64,000 bases of DNA from Thalassospira lohafexi (GCF_002844275.1 NZ_NXGX01000008.1:145445-209444); one strand, 5' to 3'; shown: positions 44,599 through 53,065, counted from the first letter of the stretch. A program made the numbers and translations. The notes: generated from the sequence alone by a model not told the origin.

Positions 44599-44708
44599 CG
44601 GACAGTTGTTCTTTGCAGGGGCGCGTTTCGCGCCTGGAACAACGTAATCTTCTGCAGTTTGCTCGTGTCCCAACCAAACTCAGCGGCGGTTTAATCCGCC
44701 GCTTTTTT
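44599..44708 (+). ncRNA. Putative sigma-54-dependent small RNA, about 110 nt
   Basis: Between the sigma-54 promoter and a strong terminator there is no plausible coding frame. The 5' half folds into a long hairpin: GTTGTTC (44605-44611) with GAACAAC (44637-44643), CAGG with CCTG, and GGCGCG with CGCGCC around a TTT loop. A single-stranded middle (44644-44681, with TCTTCTGCAG and CCCAACCAAACTC) would be free to pair with target mRNAs. The terminator hairpin AGCGGCGG/CCGCCGCT with six T is also a typical Hfq-binding end. Targets are unknown. Confidence 0.65.
44682..44708 (+). terminator. Rho-independent terminator of the putative small RNA
   Basis: AGCGGCGG (44682-44689) pairs with CCGCCGCT (44696-44703) around a 6-nt loop, followed by TTTTTT. 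It lies 300 bp after the stop of the nearest upstream gene, too far to be that gene's normal terminator. Confidence 0.9.
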
Positions 44709-44846
44709 CTTGTTTAATCTTAATAAACACTAATTTTTTGTTGTTTGTGACAGTCCAAACAACAACCAAGAAATGTGTAATGCTGTCTTTTACGATTTCT
44801 CTGTCCTACCTTTTCGCAAAAAGGTTGTATGTAAATAATTTCTTTA

Positions 44847-44865
44847 GTATAAATACCTATACTTT
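44847..44865 (+). promoter_or_regulatory. Motif GTATAA-N4-CTATACTTT, copy 2, upstream of the sensor/chemoreceptor operon
   Basis: It is identical in sequence outside the N4 spacer, and in spacing, to the motif at 3758-3776. It lies 49 bp before the start codon of the periplasmic sensor gene and overlaps the likely promoter. Inverted arms AGTATA/TATACT suggest a dimeric regulator. Confidence 0.45.
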
Positions 44866-44913
44866 GAGTTAGTATCTTTCATGCGCTGGCGATTTTGGTT
44901 TAGGAGTGGGGCG

Positions 44914-45531
44914 ATGCAGTCTCTAAAAAATGTGTTTTGTTCGGGAATTATTGCCGCAGGGTTCCTGTGTCTACCGCAAGTTTCCTTTGCCAAATCGGAA
45001 CTCCCCGGCGATCCATCGGAACTTATTACGGACAAGTTTATTCAGGACGCGCGTGAATGGCTTGCCAACCCGGTTGTCTCTTTATCGATCAACTCTCAGA
45101 ACCGCCTACGAAAAGATTTGACGCAGGAAAAGATCGATGCTGCCGACAAGCAATGGCGTGAAGAGCGTGAAGCCGAAGATCAGCCTCTCGTAGCAGCAAT
45201 CGTTACCAATCCGCTCTCTGGCTATCTGACACAGGTCCAGGCAAGGTCGGGCGGCTTGCTTGCTGAAATTTTTGTCATGGACGCTGTCGGTCTGAATGTG
45301 GGGCAGAGCTCCATCACCTCAGATTTCTGGCAGGGTGACGAAGCGAAGTTCCAGAACACATTCCCGAATGGACCTGACGCCGTCTTTATTGATGAGGCGG
45401 AATATAATGAAGACTCTGACACTTGGCGCTCGCAGCTCAGCATGACCATGAGCAACGAAGAGCGTCAACCAATCGGGGCTGTGACCATCGAAGTCAATCT
45501 GAACGAACTTGCGCGTCGCAGTGGCCAGTAG
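44914..45531 (+). CDS. Periplasmic Cache/PDC-like sensor protein paired with a chemoreceptor
   Basis: A 205-residue exported protein with a Sec signal peptide ending near VSFAKS and no membrane anchor. The mature part has [20 protein letters not shown], then [19 protein letters not shown] and [16 protein letters not shown], the strand-helix pattern of a single Cache/PDC sensor domain (aromatic 'SDFWQGDE' element, closing GAVTIEVNL strand). A soluble Cache protein is unusual, since these domains are normally fused to receptors. It lies 11 bp before a chemoreceptor gene, so a ligand-binding partner of that receptor is inferred. AGGAG decides ATG 44914. Confidence 0.72.
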   Translation: MQSLKNVFCSGIIAAGFLCLPQVSFAKSELPGDPSELITDKFIQDAREWLANPVVSLSINSQNRLRKDLTQEKIDAADKQWREEREAEDQPLVAAIVTNPLSGYLTQVQARSGGLLAEIFVMDAVGLNVGQSSITSDFWQGDEAKFQNTFPNGPDAVFIDEAEYNEDSDTWRSQLSMTMSNEERQPIGAVTIEVNLNELARRSGQ

Positions 45532-45542
45532 GGAGAAGTGTG

Positions 45543-47225
45543 ATGAATTTTTTCAAGAACCTTTCCATTCCAGCAAAACTGACAACCTGTTTTGCCGTGA
45601 TGATTGCAGTTATTCTAATGGTTGCTGCTGCGGGCATATTTGCGACCATGAAGGTCCAGGGCGCAAACGAACAGCGTGATTACTTGTCTGAGTTCGAGCG
45701 CGATTACCGCGGCCTTGACCGCTCATACCTTCAAGCGCGTCAGGAACTTATTTACTTTCTGACCACTGGTGACCGTGAAGGCTTGAAAGGGTACGAGGAA
45801 TCGCTTCAGGAAATCGATATCCGAACAGATGTTCTCAAAGGCTATGGAGCCATAAACCCTGAAGTCGCCAACTTGATAGAACAGATGGACAGGGCAATTG
45901 ATCGGTGGGAAGAAATCGCCGCCGAGCAGGCCAAGCTGATGCGTCATTATTTAACCGTCAACCATGCGCGCGCGATTGAGGCATCCGGTGAGCCCCGTGC
46001 TTTGGCAGACGAGGTCAGCATGCTTGCTGATGAGTTGGCAAAAAACATTGATCAACTCGTCCTCGATGTTGAAGCACAGGTCGCACAGGCGATGAATATT
46101 TTCCAGATCACATTGGGCGTCGGGGTGATTTTGTTGATCGCGATGGCCGGTTTGTTCGGCGGGACATTGTCACGCATGATTGCAACGCCAATCCGCAAAA
46201 TGACAGACGCTATGGGCAGCTTGGCGTCCGGTAATCTTGATATCGAAATCCTTGATATGAAACGGGCCGACGAAGTTGGCGCGATGGCCAAGTCTCTCGA
46301 AGTCTTCCGTGAAAATGCCCGCGAACGGGCGCGTATGGCCGAGCAGGAAAAAGTCGAAGCCGAACGTCAAATTGAACGCAGCAAGCGTATGGGCGTTCTG
46401 GCAGCTGGCTTTGACGAGAAAATCCAAGACGTCCTGACGTCCGTGAATAAAGCACTGGATGAAGTACGCTCTGCGTCCGAAACCTTGTCGTCCCATGCTG
46501 TGCGGGCTAATCATGATGCGCAGAATGTCTCGGAACAGGCAGAGGAATCCTCAACCAATCTAGAAACAGTTGCGTCGGCGACGGCACAGCTATCGGCATC
46601 GATCTCCGAGATTTCGGCGCAAATCTCCCGGGTTACTGAAATCACGCAGATGGCCGTTGATGAAACCGAACGCACCAACGAACGCGTCGCGAAGCTCAAC
46701 GATGCCGCGCAAAGTGTGGGTGAGGTGGTTAACCTGATTAGCGATATTGCGGACCAAACCAACCTGCTGGCACTGAATGCAACCATTGAATCTGCCCGTG
46801 CCGGTGAAGCCGGCAAAGGATTTGCTGTTGTTGCCGGTGAGGTGAAAAACCTCGCATCACAAACCGTTAAGGCCACAGAGCAAATCACGGCAAAAATTTC
46901 TGAAATGCAAAGTGAAACCGGTGCCGCGTCCGAAGCCGTGCGTGGATTTGCTGATACCATTCACAAAATCGATGAACTGATGTCGGTGGTTGCCAGCGCC
47001 GTCGAAGAACAAGGGGCTGCAACCGAGGAAATCTCACGCAGTGTCGAGGGAGCAGCCAATGGGAATAACGCAATTACTGATGCCGTTAAAAACGTTGCAG
47101 ATGCCACAACGGAAAGCGGGGATCTATCCAACGGTCAGCTTGACAGTGTCGGTCGATTGGCAGCTGCCAACGACGAGTTGCGAAGCCATGTAACCGGTTT
47201 CCTCGACGACGTTCGAACCGTTTAA
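45543..47225 (+). CDS. Methyl-accepting chemotaxis protein with helical sensor domain (chemoreceptor 3)
   Basis: A 560-residue receptor. TM1 is at about 14-35, an all-helical periplasmic domain at about 36-182, TM2 at about 184-208, HAMP at about 208-262, and the signalling domain has the tip [20 protein letters not shown] (S in place of the second A). The true start is ATG 45543 behind GGGAGA; a longer frame back to 45423 runs through the preceding gene and is rejected. It forms an operon with the periplasmic Cache protein, 11 bp apart, so the helical sensor may read a bound partner instead of a free ligand. Confidence 0.92.
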   Translation: MNFFKNLSIPAKLTTCFAVMIAVILMVAAAGIFATMKVQGANEQRDYLSEFERDYRGLDRSYLQARQELIYFLTTGDREGLKGYEESLQEIDIRTDVLKGYGAINPEVANLIEQMDRAIDRWEEIAAEQAKLMRHYLTVNHARAIEASGEPRALADEVSMLADELAKNIDQLVLDVEAQVAQAMNIFQITLGVGVILLIAMAGLFGGTLSRMIATPIRKMTDAMGSLASGNLDIEILDMKRADEVGAMAKSLEVFRENARERARMAEQEKVEAERQIERSKRMGVLAAGFDEKIQDVLTSVNKALDEVRSASETLSSHAVRANHDAQNVSEQAEESSTNLETVASATAQLSASISEISAQISRVTEITQMAVDETERTNERVAKLNDAAQSVGEVVNLISDIADQTNLLALNATIESARAGEAGKGFAVVAGEVKNLASQTVKATEQITAKISEMQSETGAASEAVRGFADTIHKIDELMSVVASAVEEQGAATEEISRSVEGAANGNNAITDAVKNVADATTESGDLSNGQLDSVGRLAAANDELRSHVTGFLDDVRTV

Positions 47226-47293
47226 CGATTCATCTGTTTAATGCAATGACGGCCAGAAAAGCTTGACGAACAGACTGCTGGTCAAGGCTCCTT

Positions 47294-47328
47294 ACAACCC
47301 CCGTCATATTTTGGCGGGGGTTGTTTTT
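47294..47328 (+). terminator. Terminator of the sensor/chemoreceptor 3 operon
   Basis: ACAACCCCCG (47294-47303) pairs with CGGGGGTTGT (47315-47324), a 10-bp GC-rich stem with five T. Confidence 0.93.
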
Positions 47329-47462
47329 CCCTTTTACTAGGTGTTAAGTACGGTTGGAGTGGAAGGTTTTCGCACACATTCTACCTTTAATCTTGCCTCT
47401 ATCCAGAACCACGACTTATGGCCGTGTGGTCGCCCAATCCATAATACGAGTCTCTTCGAGAA

Positions 47463-47497
47463 CAAAAAAACAGTCCCCGGAAACGAGAACTGTTTTT
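47463..47497 (-). terminator. Terminator of the minus-strand stress protein gene
   Basis: On the minus strand AAAAACAGT and ACTGTTTTT form a stem ending in a run of seven T. It lies 70 bp after the stop codon of the gene ending at 47567. Confidence 0.75.
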
Positions 47498-47566
47498 CTG
47501 ATCATTCATTTGGTCGATACGCTGCCACGGTCAAAGCAACAGTGAACGGTGCTGACGAAGGGCCCG

Positions 47567-48142
47567 TTAAAGCATGTCGCGTTTGGTGTGTGAATTTGCC
47601 ACTTCGTGGGTGCCGACCAGTTCGGCCTGATGCCGGGTAAGGATATCCTTGGCCCGATTTTCCGTTGGTTCATCAGGTGTTTTGGCCCAAAGCAACAACC
47701 CGCCCTGATCAAGGGCATCTTGCAATTCAGTGGAATATCGTTTTCCGATAATTGCGGCAATGACACCGCCTGCGGCGGCACCAACACCACTGGCACCGAT
47801 GATGGCTGAAATGGTCAGGGCAATCGGTCCACCTGCCGCAATCACAGCCCCCGCGGCGCCAAATGCTGCGGCATACATTGGAGCGCCAACAAGGGCACCT
47901 TCGGCATTGCCGATCGGGGTCGGTGTCGTATAGGCCAGCGGCGGCATGTTCGGGTCGTTGTCGATGTCTTCGGCCTTACGGTAAATGTGGCCGAGCTTGT
48001 CTTCGATGGTGTGTTCGGTTGTCAGCAGGCTGAGGTCTGTTTGCGCGAAGCCCGCAGAACCAAGGTCTTCTGTTGCATGTTGCAGAGCAGAGAGATCGTG
48101 AAAAACACCAACGGTTTCCCGACGGGGATTGAGAATGGTCAT
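47567..48142 (-). CDS. Stress-associated protein with glycine-rich hydrophobic core
   Basis: A 191-residue protein. The N-terminal ETVGVFHDLSALQHATEDLG, then FAQTDLSLLT, resembles the opening of general-stress 17M-type proteins. The middle (about 75-140) is a glycine/alanine-rich hydrophobic block with two glycine-zipper-like helices (AAFGAAGAVIAAGGPIAL, then GASGVGAAAGGVIAAIIG) that could insert in a membrane. The C-terminal segment GGLLLWAKTPDEPTENRAKD is soluble. AAGGAGG places the start at 48142. An EcfG-type promoter upstream supports a stress role; the molecular function is unknown. Confidence 0.75.
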   Translation of the reverse strand: MTILNPRRETVGVFHDLSALQHATEDLGSAGFAQTDLSLLTTEHTIEDKLGHIYRKAEDIDNDPNMPPLAYTTPTPIGNAEGALVGAPMYAAAFGAAGAVIAAGGPIALTISAIIGASGVGAAAGGVIAAIIGKRYSTELQDALDQGGLLLWAKTPDEPTENRAKDILTRHQAELVGTHEVANSHTKRDML

Positions 48143-48179
48143 CGTGGCCTCCTTTATTCTGAAAGGCTCCTTTGTGACC

Positions 48180-48205
48180 AACGTGCTGGTGTGTCGATTG
48201 GTTCC
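48180..48205 (-). promoter_or_regulatory. EcfG-type general stress promoter of the 191-aa stress protein gene
   Basis: On the minus strand GGAAC (48205-48201), 17 bp and CGTT (48183-48180) match GGAAC-N16/17-CGTT. The predicted start is about 30 nt upstream of the ATG, with the AAGGAGG site in between. Position and sequence are near ideal. Confidence 0.65.
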
Positions 48206-48229
48206 AAGACTTTTCCACGACGTAAAACG

Positions 48230-48267
48230 GCCTAAAAACGAAAACGGCACCCAAATGGGGTGCCGTT
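48230..48267 (-). terminator. Terminator after the MotB-like gene (minus strand)
   Basis: AACGGCACCC (48243-48252) and GGGTGCCGTT (48258-48267) form a 10-bp stem; on the minus strand it is followed by a T-rich tail. It separates the stator-like operon from the stress gene. Confidence 0.85.
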
Positions 48268-48290
48268 GATGGAGTGTTTTGCTGGACTAC

Positions 48291-49454
48291 CTATCGTTCG
48301 GTGATCTTGAACTCGATACGCCGGTTGCGGCGGTAGGCGATTTCGTCATCCCGGTTATCAAGGGGTTGGTATTCACCAAACCCGGCGGCAACCAAACGGT
48401 TGGGGGGAACACCCTGGTCGATCAGGAACTTGACCACCGAAATCGCACGCGCTGCTGACAGTTCCCAGTTCGATGCGAATTGCAGGTTGCGGATTGGCAC
48501 TTTGTCGGTGTGGCCATCGACCCGCATCACCCAGTCGATATCATCAGGGATGTCAGCGGAGATGGTCTTGAGCGTCTCGCCAAGTTTCGCCAGCTGTTCC
48601 TGACCGCCTTCGCCAAGATCAGCCGAGCCAGAACCAAACAGGACCTCGGACTGGAACACAAAGCGGTCGCCAACAACCCGGATGTCCTGACGGTCGCCCA
48701 GAACTTCGCGCAGGCGGCCAAAGAATTCCGAACGATAGCGCTGCAATTCGGCAACCTTGGTCGCAAGAGCCGCGTTCAGGCGCTGCCCAAGGTTTACAAT
48801 CTGCGCTTCCTTATCGGCATTTTCGATTTCGGCAGCCTCAAGGGCGGCTTCGATTTTTTGCAGTTGCTGACGCAGGGCAAGCATCTGCTGATTAAGGGCT
48901 GCGACCTGTGCCTTGGCCTCGGTGCTGAGTTTCTTTTCCGTTTCAAGGGCGGCTGCACGCGATGCCAGAAGGGCGGACAGTTCGGCGATCCGGGCGTCCT
49001 GATCTTCGATCTTTTCGTTCTTGCTTTCGCGGATCTCGTTCAGCTCGGCATCCTTGTCTTCAATCGATGCCAGCGCTGCGAGCAGTTTCTTTTCAATGTC
49101 GTCAGCCGAAAGCTGCGCATCGGCAAGTTGGCTGGCAAGAGTTGCAGCACGTGATTTCAGGTCGTCGCGCTGGTCACTGGTGTTGGAAAGCTCGGTCGTG
49201 AGCTGGGTCAACTCCAGTTCCATGCGCTGATTGTTGCCACGCTCAAGCGACAGAAGGTTGGTAAGCTCGTTGACCTGTGCGGTAAGGTCACTGAGCGCTT
49301 CATCACGGCCTGATAGAGCAGCACCAAGGTACACCTGCGCAATAACAAAGATCATCAGAAGGAAGATGATCACCATCAGAAGCGTTGCAAGCGCATCAAC
49401 AAAGCCCGGCCAAGTGTTTACATCGCGATTACGACGGCGCGAAAGCCCGATCAT
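48291..49454 (-). CDS. MotB/OmpA-like peptidoglycan-binding protein with long coiled coil
   Basis: A 387-residue inner-membrane protein. A single N-terminal membrane helix carries an aspartate near its start (NTWPGFVDALATLLMVIIFL, D20), as in MotB/ExbD/TolR proton channels. Residues about 50-240 are a continuous coiled coil, far longer than the MotB linker. The C-terminal OmpA domain has VDGHTDKVPIRNLQFASNWE and LSAARAISVVKFL, with the Asp and Arg that hold diaminopimelate. It lies 4 bp after the MotA/TolQ-like gene. No flagellar genes are nearby, so a non-flagellar stator is likely. Confidence 0.85.
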   Translation of the reverse strand: MIGLSRRRNRDVNTWPGFVDALATLLMVIIFLLMIFVIAQVYLGAALSGRDEALSDLTAQVNELTNLLSLERGNNQRMELELTQLTTELSNTSDQRDDLKSRAATLASQLADAQLSADDIEKKLLAALASIEDKDAELNEIRESKNEKIEDQDARIAELSALLASRAAALETEKKLSTEAKAQVAALNQQMLALRQQLQKIEAALEAAEIENADKEAQIVNLGQRLNAALATKVAELQRYRSEFFGRLREVLGDRQDIRVVGDRFVFQSEVLFGSGSADLGEGGQEQLAKLGETLKTISADIPDDIDWVMRVDGHTDKVPIRNLQFASNWELSAARAISVVKFLIDQGVPPNRLVAAGFGEYQPLDNRDDEIAYRRNRRIEFKITER

Positions 49455-49458
49455 GCGA

Positions 49459-50643
49459 TCAGCCCTCCTCGGCGATGGCGGCGATGGTCCGGGCCAGAAG
49501 TTTGATTTCGCTTCTGATTTCCTGTGTCGATTGCTGACGGCCCATGGTCAGTTCTTCGCCAATACGGCCAAGCTGGCTATCAAGGGACCGGATGTGGGCG
49601 CGGGTATTATCATCAATGCCAAAGCTACCCATTTTCATCGAATCCGCAAGTTGATCGAGAACGGGTTTGAGGTGCATCTGGTTTTCTGCCAGTTTGACCA
49701 TCAATTGCTGTTCGGCTTTCATCTGATCGGTGAGCGTTGACAACTTGTCGGCCAGATCAATCAGGGTGTTATGGCTTTTGATCTGGGAACTTTCCGACCG
49801 CTGGATCGAGTTTTGCAACCCTTCCATGTTGTCGGCCATCTGTTCGATCAGGGCCGAAAGATATGCTGGAACAGACTGTTCACCATCACCGACAGCACTT
49901 CCCGATCCAAGACGGGTAAAGCTTGAAAGCCATTCTTCAAGATCGTTGAAGAAACGGTTTTGTGCCTGACCGGCCTGCATGTCCAAAAGACCAAGGGCAA
50001 GCGATCCGGCAAGGCCAAACAGGGAAGATGAAAACGCTGTGCCCATGCCGCCAAGTGGCTCAGCAAGACCATTTTTAAGTTCGGAGAACCAAAGATCCAT
50101 GTTGGACCCGCCGCCGACATTGACGTCACTGATGACGCCGGCAACCGAATTCACTGTTTGCAGAAGGCCCCAGAAGGTGCCGAGCAGGCCAAGGAAAACA
50201 AGCAAGCCAACGATGTATCGTGACAGCTCACGGCTTTCATCCAGACGCGAACGGATGGAATCAAGGATTGTCCGGGTCGACATGGTCGAGAGTTGCGGGC
50301 GATCACGGCGTTGTTCGGTCATCATGCTGGCCATCGGGGCGAGCAGTCTTGGCGGAACCTGCGATGTCAGGCCAGGGCGGTTACGGCGGAAATCTTCGAT
50401 CCAGGTGACTTCCGGGGCCAGACTTGCGGCCATGCGGAATGTATAGATAACACCCACGAAAAAGACGCCGATAATCAGGCCGTTCAGAACAATATTGGCC
50501 ATAAAGGCATCAGACAGGGCAGGGTAAAGCAGGGCGCCAACCCCGACAATAATGGCCACAAAAACGGCCATACGTGTCAGATAACTTCCGGGTTTGGTAA
50601 TGGGCGTAACTGTGCCGGTACCATTGGCCGAATGATTGCTCAT
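49459..50643 (-). CDS. MotA/TolQ/ExbB-like proton channel family protein
   Basis: A 394-residue protein with about four hydrophobic segments: about 25-42 and 52-70, then SRYIVGLLVFLGLLGTFWGL and GTAFSSSLFGLAGSLALGLL, the paired helices of the MotA/TolQ/ExbB domain. The C-terminal third is a long amphipathic coiled coil in the cytoplasm (MADNMEGLQNSIQRSESSQ, then LDSQLGRIGEELTMGRQQ). It lies between the MotB-like and OmpA-like genes with gaps of 4 and 12 bp. The complex would couple proton flow to movement of a peptidoglycan-anchored partner; its cargo is unknown. Confidence 0.85.
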   Translation of the reverse strand: MSNHSANGTGTVTPITKPGSYLTRMAVFVAIIVGVGALLYPALSDAFMANIVLNGLIIGVFFVGVIYTFRMAASLAPEVTWIEDFRRNRPGLTSQVPPRLLAPMASMMTEQRRDRPQLSTMSTRTILDSIRSRLDESRELSRYIVGLLVFLGLLGTFWGLLQTVNSVAGVISDVNVGGGSNMDLWFSELKNGLAEPLGGMGTAFSSSLFGLAGSLALGLLDMQAGQAQNRFFNDLEEWLSSFTRLGSGSAVGDGEQSVPAYLSALIEQMADNMEGLQNSIQRSESSQIKSHNTLIDLADKLSTLTDQMKAEQQLMVKLAENQMHLKPVLDQLADSMKMGSFGIDDNTRAHIRSLDSQLGRIGEELTMGRQQSTQEIRSEIKLLARTIAAIAEEG

Positions 50644-50655
50644 AGCGGATTAATC

Positions 50656-51885
50656 CTAGCGTTGAACGGTTTTGATATCGACGCGGTCTGCCGGGCCGGA
50701 CGGAACATTCGCACCCAAGGCGCGAACGTCAATGCGTGTGGAACGCACACCCTTGTCGATAAGATAGGAACGGACCTGAAGCGCACGCGACAGCGACAGT
50801 CGGCGTGCCTTTGAGGCATTTGCACTGTCGCCTTCGGCGTATGCCTGCAGCTGAATACGCAGGCTGTCGTCGTTGCTCATGGCGGCAATGACCTGATTAA
50901 GCTCGCTTTGGGCGGCACTGGTCAGTTCAAAGCTGTCACTGGCAAAGCCAAGGCTGTATTCGCCTGCACCGGTTGAGGTGCTTGGGGCGGGGGCTTTTGT
51001 GGCTGGTGGAAGCGATGCTTCCTCAGCCGCCGGTGCAGCAGCGGGTGCAGGTTTTGGTTTAGGCTTGGGTGCTGCCGGTGCGACTTCTGCCATCTGGGCT
51101 GGCTGAGACGTCGTATCGGGCGCAGATGTCGGTGCAACCGGAATTTCTGATCCACTGCCAATCGGCTCAACCACCGGTGCTGAGGGGGCCTCTGCTGCCT
51201 TGCTTTCGGCACTCGGAAGCGGCGGCGCCTTTGGCGGTTCAACCATGGTGGTTTCTGTTGTCGGTGCGGCCGGCGCGCTTGCTGTCTCGGTCATGGTCGA
51301 AGCCGCCGGAGCCGCCGGAGCAGGTTTGGTCAGTGGCGTTGGCGCAGTGCCAGAAGATGAGGTGGATGAAGAGGGTGCTGCTGCGACTGTTGTCGGCGCT
51401 GCGGGTTTGGTCCGCGGCGCTGCGGTTGCCTCGGGCTGGCGCAGGGCGATTGTCTGGTTCGCACCGTCATCCATTGAGGGTGACATGGCGGTATCAGAAA
51501 CACCGGGCACACCATAGAACTGTGACTGACTTGGGACGGCATTACCGCCAGCACCGTCAATCACGACAGTTTCAAAACCACCGTCATATGAACCATTCCC
51601 TGCGGATGAGAACTGGTCATTGGCAAGGAAAGCTGATTGCGGGCGGGTTTCGGGATAGATCAAATCACCGCCCGGCATGACAATATGCTCACGCGATACC
51701 GTGGGGGAGAGATATTGCGGAACAGTTGTCTGTCCGCCATATCCGTCGGCAACGTCCCAGTTGACCTGTACGTTGCTGTCTACAGAAACGGGGGAGTATT
51801 GTTGTGCGGAAGCATTGCCGCCGAAGAACGCGCTGGATCCGAGTGCCGTCATTAACGCCAGCACCGAAATCTTGGAATACCCCAT
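50656..51885 (-). CDS. OmpA-family protein with long Pro/Ala-rich linker
   Basis: A 409-residue exported protein with a signal peptide ending near NASAQQ. The N-terminal 150 residues have no recognised domain, and residues about 150-310 are a proline/alanine/threonine-rich, probably extended linker. The last 100 residues are OmpA-like (YSLGFASDSFELTSAAQSEL and LSLSRALQVRSYLIDKGV). The canonical asparagine before 'LSxxRA' is replaced (KARRLSLSRA), and 'GHTD' reads 'AEGD', so glycan binding may be altered. It is the first gene of the three-gene set. ATG 51885 is preferred to the TTG three bases upstream. Confidence 0.8.
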   Translation of the reverse strand: MGYSKISVLALMTALGSSAFFGGNASAQQYSPVSVDSNVQVNWDVADGYGGQTTVPQYLSPTVSREHIVMPGGDLIYPETRPQSAFLANDQFSSAGNGSYDGGFETVVIDGAGGNAVPSQSQFYGVPGVSDTAMSPSMDDGANQTIALRQPEATAAPRTKPAAPTTVAAAPSSSTSSSGTAPTPLTKPAPAAPAASTMTETASAPAAPTTETTMVEPPKAPPLPSAESKAAEAPSAPVVEPIGSGSEIPVAPTSAPDTTSQPAQMAEVAPAAPKPKPKPAPAAAPAAEEASLPPATKAPAPSTSTGAGEYSLGFASDSFELTSAAQSELNQVIAAMSNDDSLRIQLQAYAEGDSANASKARRLSLSRALQVRSYLIDKGVRSTRIDVRALGANVPSGPADRVDIKTVQR

Positions 51886-52089
51886 CAAATCGCAGGCCCC
51901 TTAATACCCTGTGTTTGAAACCGTCTTGTATAACGTTTTTCTATTTCACACAGTTTTGTGTCGATCGTTAGGCACCCGATAATTATTATCGAATGCCCCC
52001 CCTGTTGTCTGGTTGCCTCGCATCGGGCGACGGCGTGCAGTACCATGCACCATAACTTAGAGCCAGGTAATGGACAACCGCTTTGACGG

Positions 52090-52133
52090 CAAAAGAAAAA
52101 GGGCCCCTTCGACAAAATGCGAAGGAGCCCTTT
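52090..52133 (-). terminator. Terminator of the inositol monophosphatase gene (minus strand)
   Basis: AAAGGGC/GCCCTTT plus CCTTCG/CGAAGG (52098-52111 with 52120-52133, one mismatch) make a 13-bp stem; the minus strand continues with a T-rich tail. Confidence 0.88.
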
Positions 52134-52159
52134 CAAAAAACGGTAATAAAAGCCGACAG

Positions 52160-52969
52160 TTAGTCGGTAACTGCTTTTTTAAGTGCCTTGGCGAGAACCG
52201 GCTGGATATAGTCGTTAGCAGCGACGACACTGCCCGTACCCAGCATGTTGGTGCCACCTTTGGCATCGCGGACATAGCCACCGGCTTCTGAAATGAGAAT
52301 AAGACCCGCCGCAATATCCCACGCGTTGATGTGCGATTCCCAGTAACCGTCATAACGGCCAGCCGCAACATATGCCATATCAAGCGATGCGGCACCCATG
52401 CGACGTACGCCAGCGCAACGGTCCATGACCGTGTGCAGCTGTTTTTCGAAAACGGCATGGTCGCCGTGGCCAATATGGGGAACGCCACAGGCCAGAACGC
52501 ATTCATTCAGGCGACGACGGCCCGAAACACGCAGGCGACGGTTATCAAGAAATGCACCAACGCCTTTTTCCGCCCAGAAGAATTCATCCTTGGCGACGTC
52601 ATAAATGATGCCGGCAATGATTTCATCACCCTTCTGAAGGGCAACGGAAATGGCAAAATGCGGAATGCCATGCAGGAAGTTGGTGGTGCCATCAAGCGGA
52701 TCAATGATCCAGCGATGTTCAGGGTCGGACCCCTTGATTTCACCGCCTTCTTCAAGCAGGAAGCCGTATCCGGGGCGGGAGCGTTCAAGCTCTTCGCGCA
52801 GGCGTTTTTCGGCACGAAGATCAGCCGAAGATACGAAATCTGCCGGGCCTTTCATCGAAACCTGAAGGTTCTCGACTTCACCGAAGTCGCGTTTTAGTCC
52901 ATAGGCAGCCTTTTCGACGGCCTTGAACATGACGTTGATATTTGCTGAACGACGGGCGGCGCCTCGCAC
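52160..52969 (-). CDS. suhB: Inositol monophosphatase family protein (SuhB-like)
   Basis: A 269-residue Mg-dependent phosphatase. The metal-binding signatures are EEGG near residue 75, WIIDPLDGTTNFLHGIPHFA, and near the end INAWDIAAGLILISEAGG. The alphaproteobacterial family typically begins 'RSAxINVM...FGEVENLQVSxKGPADFVS', matched here. No ATG fits; the start is GTG 52969 with GGAG seven bases upstream (an ATG further 5' lacks a site). SuhB homologues act on inositol phosphate and, in E. coli, in ribosomal RNA antitermination. It is followed upstream by efp. Confidence 0.9.
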   Translation of the reverse strand: MRGAARRSANINVMFKAVEKAAYGLKRDFGEVENLQVSMKGPADFVSSADLRAEKRLREELERSRPGYGFLLEEGGEIKGSDPEHRWIIDPLDGTTNFLHGIPHFAISVALQKGDEIIAGIIYDVAKDEFFWAEKGVGAFLDNRRLRVSGRRRLNECVLACGVPHIGHGDHAVFEKQLHTVMDRCAGVRRMGAASLDMAYVAAGRYDGYWESHINAWDIAAGLILISEAGGYVRDAKGGTNMLGTGSVVAANDYIQPVLAKALKKAVTD

Positions 52970-53065
52970 GGCATATCTCCCGGAATTTGAATTGAAAGGA
53001 GGGTCGGGACCCATTCCATTCATATGGATGGGCCCAATCCTTAAACCAGAGGACGGGAAAAGTCC

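Larger units (their letters stand above)
47226..47566. other. 341-bp convergent intergenic region with two opposing terminators
   Basis: It contains the chemoreceptor 3 terminator and one for the minus-strand stress gene. An open frame at 47341-47640 crosses the second terminator and runs into the end of the opposite gene, so I do not call it. Confidence 0.5.

Noticed and set aside
44263..44673. Open frame of 136 codons on the minus strand over the small-RNA locus
   Set aside because: It overlaps the end of the 179-aa gene, has no start signal, and its composition is explained by the non-coding RNA and promoter elements on the plus strand.
47341..47640. Open frame of 99 codons on the plus strand
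   Set aside because: No ribosome-binding site; it crosses a terminator hairpin and runs into the 3' end of the opposite gene.
48291..50643. MotA/MotB-like pair as a Zorya (ZorAB) anti-phage system
   Set aside because: The architecture is partly similar, but no ZorC/ZorD/ZorE genes, no other defence genes and no signs of transfer are nearby; it sits among housekeeping genes.
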